DNA from: Gammaproteobacteria bacterium
GTDB taxonomy: Bacteria; Pseudomonadota; Gammaproteobacteria; SZUA-152
Direction: 5' to 3'
Assembly: GCA_030613605.1 (NCBI GenBank)
Contig: JAUWLO010000064.1
Span: forward strand, 1 to 9,755
DNA: 9,755 nt
The position numbers and the translations under genes were made by a program. The notes under the pieces are model-generated. The model worked only from the letters and a program-made list of their open reading frames with translations. It was not told the DNA's origin and searched no databases. The first letter of the stretch is position 1; each line of letters begins with the position of its first letter. Positions 6,888-9,755 of the stretch are shown here, one piece after another.

Positions 6888-8236
6888 TAGTTGTTATCGT
6901 GTTGAGTGCGCTGCTGCGATTGTTGCTGAGAGTGTCGAGCGTCGGCAGCGGTATCCTGAATGGTTTGGCGATGGCCAAAAGGTTTCCAGGCGGGAGCGAT
7001 AACATTTGGCATATTAGAGCGATTCAACAGGCGGGCTGGCGCCAATGTGAATTCACCATAGCGATTATTGATTGCATCCGTTACTGCATTGGTGTTATCC
7101 CGTTTTTCCGCGTTGTTCATAGGCAAGCTGCCCATAGGTAAGTTATCCACAAACAAGTTGTTTGCAAACAATTCGAGTTGGTTGTTAATCGGCCTGGGAT
7201 CCAGCGCTGTGATTTGTACCTGATGCACTCCCTCACCATGCCAGTGTTGTTTTAATACCTTGAGGCATAACGAACCGATGATGCGGCCATCATTGGTGGG
7301 GAACATGCTACGCACTTTTTCGCCAATCCAGCCTGTTTTTGCACGTAAACCAATGGAAAATACCTGCGCAGCCAAAGCATGGCGCCGCAAACGTGCGGCA
7401 ACTTTTTCTGCCATGTGCAACAGGTAAGTGCGAATAATTTCGATGTCTCGTGTATTAGGCGGCATCACTTTGCCGTGGCCAATGGTTTTAGGCGGAGGTA
7501 TTGTGAGTTGTAACGGTGCAGGGTCGGCACCTTGTGCCATGTACCAGATACGTCGTCCGGGATTGCCAAAACGTTGCGCGATGACACCAATCGGTAAGCG
7601 CGCCATATCGCCACAGGTAACAACACCTCTTGCTGCCAGAAAACCACCAATGCCTTTATTAATGCCGCACAATTCAGTCATAGGCACATCGTGCAAACGT
7701 GCTTTGGCCTCCCAGGGAGGAATAACCGTCAGGCCATCGGGTTTGTTCAGCTTGGCGGCATACTTGGCGGTAGTTTTATCGCCACTCACACCGACCGAGC
7801 ACAATACGCCGGAAGCTTTAAATACGGTGTCTTTGGTGAGTTGTGCGATTTGCGCAGGCGTACCCAATAAATTCTGGCAATGGGTGACATCCAGAAAGGC
7901 CTCGTCTACCGAAAACACTTCGATGTCGGGCGTAATGCTTTCCAGTGACGACATAATTTTGGTGGAGACTCTGGCGTAACGCTGTGGGCGAGCAGGGGAC
8001 TGAATCAGGCTTGGGCAGAGTTTGCGGGCCTCTTTCAGGCGCATCCCCGTTTTGATGCCGTAAGCGCGGGCTTCATAGGAGCAGGTAATAATGCAGGTGC
8101 CGGTCAGGCCATTGGTAATGGCTACAGGGCGACCGCGCCATTCGGGCCGATCCATTTGCTCAATAGAGGCGAAAAAGGCATTCATATCCACCAGGATGAT
8201 GGCGCGTGTCCACGGAGTGAAGCCCATATTGTTCAT
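6887..8236 (-). CDS. dinB: Y-family DNA polymerase (DinB/Pol IV-like)
   Basis: This is a 449-residue translesion polymerase. Catalytic acidic residues are present: Asp17 in VDMNAFFASIE and Asp111-Glu112 in SVDEAFLD. The fingers motif SYEARAYGIK (53-62) and SVGVSGDKTTAKYAAKLNKPDG region (147-168) are intact, so this is an active DinB-type enzyme and not the catalytically dead ImuB. A helix-hairpin-helix lies at about 188-214 and the little finger at about 245-345. A clamp-binding motif QLELF (353-357) is followed by an unusual tail of about 92 residues, with a VIAPAWKPFGHRQT block (412-425) and a Gln-rich end. E. coli DinB ends at its clamp motif. The gene lies 70 bp after lexA and has no clear Shine-Dalgarno sequence or SOS box of its own, so it is probably transcribed from the lexA promoter. 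The ATG at 8227 is an alternative start. Confidence 0.92.
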   Translation of the reverse strand: MNNMGFTPWTRAIILVDMNAFFASIEQMDRPEWRGRPVAITNGLTGTCIITCSYEARAYGIKTGMRLKEARKLCPSLIQSPARPQRYARVSTKIMSSLESITPDIEVFSVDEAFLDVTHCQNLLGTPAQIAQLTKDTVFKASGVLCSVGVSGDKTTAKYAAKLNKPDGLTVIPPWEAKARLHDVPMTELCGINKGIGGFLAARGVVTCGDMARLPIGVIAQRFGNPGRRIWYMAQGADPAPLQLTIPPPKTIGHGKVMPPNTRDIEIIRTYLLHMAEKVAARLRRHALAAQVFSIGLRAKTGWIGEKVRSMFPTNDGRIIGSLCLKVLKQHWHGEGVHQVQITALDPRPINNQLELFANNLFVDNLPMGSLPMNNAEKRDNTNAVTDAINNRYGEFTLAPARLLNRSNMPNVIAPAWKPFGHRQTIQDTAADARHSQQQSQQRTQHDNN

Positions 8237-8306
8237 GTCATTTAATAATTAAACCAATTAGTTATAGTTATTATTTAATGTAATTACTACTATTTATCTG
8301 GCTTCA

Positions 8307-8903
8307 TCAATAGGTTCGTAACTGACCCACCAGCACCCCCTGAATGCGTACTCGGTGGGCTTCAAACACCAGAGGGCGCAAGCTTTTGTTTTCGGGCGCG
8401 AGTTCCAGCTTGTTGCCGACACGACGATGAAAACGCTTCAGAGTAGCGCTTTCATCATCGATCAAGGCCACCACAATATCGCCATCGTCTGCTGTCTCCT
8501 GACGCCGAATAATGACCGTATCGCCGTCGAGAATACCGGCATCAATCATGGAATCTCCCTGAACCAGCAGGGCAAAGCGCCCGGGGCCGAGTAAAAACTC
8601 CGCAATATTCAGATTTTCCTGATCTGGAATGGCCTCAATAGGGTGGCCTGCTGCAATGCGCCCCAGTAACGGGATTGTTAGTGCCTGGCTTTCGACTTCA
8701 TCGATGAGCTCAATACCCCGTTTGCGACCGGGGGTTAGGTGAATTGCGCCAGCCTCCGCCAAAGCCTGTACCTGTTTATGCATCGAGCCTTTGGAGCTGA
8801 TGCCCAATCCCAGGGTAATTTCTGCCAGAGTCGGCGCAAAGCCTTCGCGAGCATAGTATTGGCGAATGAAATCGAGGGTTCTTTGCTGGGCGGGAGTAAG
8901 CAT
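8307..8903 (-). CDS. lexA: LexA repressor (SOS regulator, S24 autoprotease)
   Basis: This is a 198-residue LexA. The winged-helix DNA-binding domain (1-65) contains APTLAEIT and the recognition helix SSKGSMHKQVQAL (36-48). The autocleavage bond is Ala85-Gly86 (RIAAGHP), with Ser118 (QGDSMID) and Lys156 (ATLKRF) as the catalytic dyad. On DNA damage, RecA filaments trigger self-cleavage and derepression. The start is ATG at 8903, with AGGAG 5 nt upstream. The recognition helix differs from E. coli (FRSPNAAEEHLKAL) and is closer to the alphaproteobacterial type (RSKSGIHRLITAL). That agrees with the GTTC-N7-GTTC boxes in its own promoter. The operon continues with dinB and the SRAP gene. It could be either the housekeeping LexA or a second, cassette-linked LexA. 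The window does not decide this. Confidence 0.96.
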   Translation of the reverse strand: MLTPAQQRTLDFIRQYYAREGFAPTLAEITLGLGISSKGSMHKQVQALAEAGAIHLTPGRKRGIELIDEVESQALTIPLLGRIAAGHPIEAIPDQENLNIAEFLLGPGRFALLVQGDSMIDAGILDGDTVIIRRQETADDGDIVVALIDDESATLKRFHRRVGNKLELAPENKSLRPLVFEAHRVRIQGVLVGQLRTY

Positions 8904-8935
8904 ATTGGCTCCTGTTGGCTGTCAGCTTTCAATGA

Positions 8936-8950
8936 GTTCTCTAAATGTTC
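8936..8950. promoter_or_regulatory. LexA box 1, GTTC-N7-GTTC
   Basis: GTTC at 8936-8939 and 8947-8950 are 11 bp apart, one helical turn. The longer string GTTCTCTAAATGTTCTC matches the reverse complement of box 2 at 15 of 17 positions. It lies just downstream of the lexA -10 element, over the expected start of transcription, where a bound repressor would block initiation. Confidence 0.8.
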
Positions 8951-8956
8951 TCCCAG

Positions 8957-8985
8957 AGGATAGAGAACATTAGGAGAACATTCAA
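8957..8985 (-). promoter_or_regulatory. lexA promoter
   Basis: On the minus strand, -35 is TTGAAT (8985-8980) and -10 is TATCCT (8962-8957), each 4 of 6 consensus bases, with the optimal 17-bp spacer. The spacer is exactly GTTCTCCTAATGTTCTC, which is LexA box 2. The promoter lies about 50-80 bp from the ATG and is expected to be autoregulated and to drive lexA, dinB and the SRAP gene. Confidence 0.75.
8965..8979. promoter_or_regulatory. LexA box 2, GAAC-N7-GAAC (opposite orientation to box 1)
   Basis: GAAC at 8965-8968 and 8976-8979 form the same 11-bp-period direct repeat read on the other strand. Between the two boxes, AATGTTCTC (8944-8952) and GAGAACATT (8963-8971) make a perfect inverted pair around the -10. 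The box occupies the promoter spacer between -35 and -10. Confidence 0.8.
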
Positions 8986-9105
8986 GCCTTTTAGGGCTTT
9001 GGAAGCATCAGAGGCGCAGATAGTTTTTATATGTTCAGGAACCATTCAGGTTTAGCAGCGCACTATCAATCCAACTCTATAAACGATTTTTTGCCGTAGC
9101 AATTG

Positions 9106-9130
9106 ACCCCGTCCCTATGCGGGGTTTTTT
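9106..9130 (+). terminator. Intrinsic terminator, plus strand, with no gene before it
   Basis: ACCCCG (9106-9111), an 8-nt loop, CGGGG (9120-9124) and six T (9125-9130). This is a strong G/C stem with a U-tract for plus-strand transcripts only; the minus side lacks a T-run. No plus-strand gene precedes it. It may end a small RNA starting near 9000, a 22-codon peptide message, or be left from a lost gene. Confidence 0.75.
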
Positions 9131-9174
9131 GTGCCTGGGTGAAAGATAGTGGGGAGGCATTAAAGGATGAAAAC

Positions 9175-9193
9175 TTCACTTACAGTTCACTTA
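9175..9193. repeat. 8-bp direct repeat TTCACTTA with 11-bp period
   Basis: TTCACTTA occurs at 9175-9182 and 9186-9193, separated by CAG. The one-turn spacing resembles a tandem protein-binding site, but the repeat is short and no promoter adjoins it. Confidence 0.3.
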
Positions 9194-9238
9194 ATATGGT
9201 TAATTACGGGGGGATGGACCCCTGTAAGTTGTTGATTT

Positions 9239-9267
9239 TGGTGGGCGATACTGGGATCGAAACCAGT
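9239..9267 (-). other. 3'-end fragment of a tRNA gene (possible attachment-site remnant)
   Basis: On the minus strand the sequence reads as a T-arm, ACTGG-TTTCGATC-CCAGT (9267-9250), then acceptor strand ATCGCCC (9249-9243), discriminator A and CCA (9241-9239). It matches the end of a GGGCGAT-type tRNA such as Val. The T-loop has 8 nt instead of 7, one extra T, and no GGGCGAT acceptor 5' half, D-arm or anticodon arm is found at the expected distance. It is therefore not a working tRNA. Such 3' ends are left at one end of elements that integrate into tRNA genes. If so, the native side is below 9239 and the element side above 9267. Confidence 0.6.
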
Positions 9268-9453
9268 TTAGTCTAACTTTGGAGCGAAGTGAGATAGTTG
9301 GATTTATGCGGGGAAAAACCTCAGGGCTACGGGGTTGCACATAGGTTGTTTCAATACTGGACAGCTGCTTTCGGTACTTAGAGGTCAACTGATAACTAAA
9401 CACTGGCGCTCTCACACGAAACGAATTCAACAAGGGTGTCTAATTTAGCTCAT

Positions 9454-9476
9454 CTAATTAAAAACCAGTTAATTAG
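9454..9476. repeat. A/T-rich perfect palindrome, 8-bp arms
   Basis: CTAATTAA (9454-9461), loop AAACCAG, TTAATTAG (9469-9476). About 10 nt later comes a T-run (around 9486-9491). The weak A/T stem makes a terminator unlikely. It could be an operator for the downstream plus-strand gene or chance in A/T-rich DNA. Confidence 0.35.
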
Positions 9477-9639
9477 CTTTATAGATTTTTTCCCAATCGG
9501 GGCGATTCAAAATGTACTACAATTTCTAGTATGTAAGGAACTATTTTTATCAAATTAAATTATGGACACCTAAGCTATAAGAATAGAAGTCATATAAAAG
9601 CACCACACAAGGCCATTCAACGCTGACAGGAGTCGCGAA

Positions 9640-9755
9640 ATGAAACGTGTATTGCGTGTTTTTTCTTTAGTTGTATTGTTTGCAAATCCATCTTACGCCG
9701 CAGTAGTTGATTGGGGCGATACTTCGTATGACCAAAGTACAGGCTTAGAGTGGCT
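9640..9755 (+). CDS. Secreted protein, probably PEP-CTERM family (N-terminal part, runs off window)
   Basis: ATG at 9640 is preceded by AGGAG (9628-9632) with 7-nt spacing. The 38 visible residues start with a Sec signal peptide: MKRVLR, a hydrophobic core VFSLVVLFA, and a likely cleavage after SYA (residues 17-19). The mature part begins AVVDWGDTSYDQSTGLEWL. The D-x-x-TGLEWL pattern is common at the start of small exported proteins with PEP-CTERM or related C-terminal sorting signals in environmental gammaproteobacteria. The diagnostic C-terminus is outside the window, so the sorting class is an inference. No recognisable strong promoter lies in the A/T-rich 150 bp before it. Confidence 0.75.
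   Translation, partial: MKRVLRVFSLVVLFANPSYAAVVDWGDTSYDQSTGLEW

Larger units (their letters stand above)
8986..9639. other. Long mostly noncoding region upstream of lexA
   Basis: No convincing protein gene lies in these about 650 bp. It holds an orphan plus-strand terminator (9106-9130) preceded by a 22-codon open frame (ATG 9031, stop 9097-9099) without a ribosome site. It also holds a GGGG-CCCC hairpin near 9208-9222, a tRNA 3' fragment (9239-9267), an A/T palindrome (9454-9476), and the leader of the small secreted protein gene. The mix of remnants and hairpins suggests a junction with past insertions. Confidence 0.6.

Noticed and set aside
8237..8306. Separate promoter or SOS box for the polymerase gene
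   Set aside because: The 70 bp are A/T-rich but show neither a paired -35/-10 nor a GTTC-N7-GTTC box; transcription from lexA is simpler.
9033..9042. GTTCAGGAAC as a further LexA site
   Set aside because: It is a palindrome with a 2-bp centre and lacks the GTTC-N7-GTTC direct-repeat spacing of the two real boxes.
9271..9303. GTCTAAC and GTTGGAT fit integron attC core consensus (RYYYAAC, GTTRRRY)
   Set aside because: Only 33 bp end to end, shorter than known attC sites, cores not fully complementary, and no cassette array around it.
9200..9433. 77-residue minus-strand open frame
   Set aside because: It runs through the tRNA 3' fragment, has no ribosome site and shows no recognisable domain; likely a chance frame.
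9239..9433. Possible tmRNA on the minus strand because of the T-arm and CCA end
   Set aside because: No matching 5' end and no ANDDNYALAA-like tag frame is present; the fragment fits a broken tRNA better.
9561..9580. Sigma-54-like element (TGGACAC) before the secreted protein gene
   Set aside because: The GG to GC distance is 8 nt rather than the required 10, so it does not fit the -24/-12 pattern.

Overview
The window looks like chromosomal DNA of a marine-type gammaproteobacterium, possibly Cellvibrionales-like. The genus is a guess. The support is a long LEPR-XLL surface protein, a PEP-CTERM-style secreted protein start, a full-length LexA and moderate GC. All genes except the last are on the minus strand, so the reading order below runs from high to low coordinates.

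Region A (1-6117) is a probable export and surface-protein locus. Three tightly overlapping genes form an operon: (i) an inner-membrane adaptor with a cytoplasmic GAF domain and a periplasmic HlyD-type domain; (ii) a polytopic M50/site-2-protease-like protein with an N-terminal PqqD/RRE-like segment, an intact HELGH motif and a C-terminal HlyD-type domain; (iii) a Sec-exported HlyD/RND-type periplasmic adaptor. About 250 bp downstream on the same strand begins a very long protein, cut by the window edge. It carries LEPRILLSA near its N-terminus, then DUF4347, a DNRLRE-like domain and the start of cadherin-like repeats. No ABC ATPase, RND pump or TolC gene is in view. The most interesting hypothesis here is that LEPR-XLL is a leader handled by the RRE/M50/HlyD machine, a protein-export route that I do not know to be described.

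Region B (6118-6476) is noncoding. It holds candidate promoter elements for the export operon and a 49-bp imperfect inverted repeat in the presumed leader.

Region C (6477-8985) is a compact SOS mutagenesis cassette in the order lexA, a catalytically intact DinB-like Y-family polymerase, and a short SRAP-family (HMCES/YedK) protein. The last two are coupled by TAATG. The lexA promoter contains two boxes of the form GTTC-N7-GTTC, the pattern of alphaproteobacterial LexA rather than the E. coli CTG-N10-CAG. One box fills the 17-bp spacer between -35 and -10 exactly. The other lies at the expected transcription start.

Region D (8986-9639) is mostly noncoding. It contains an orphan plus-strand terminator, the 3' end of a tRNA without its 5' part (possible attachment-site remnant) and an AT-rich palindrome. 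It ends at the start of a small secreted protein (9640 onward, plus strand) with the D-x-x-TGLEWL motif common in PEP-CTERM proteins.
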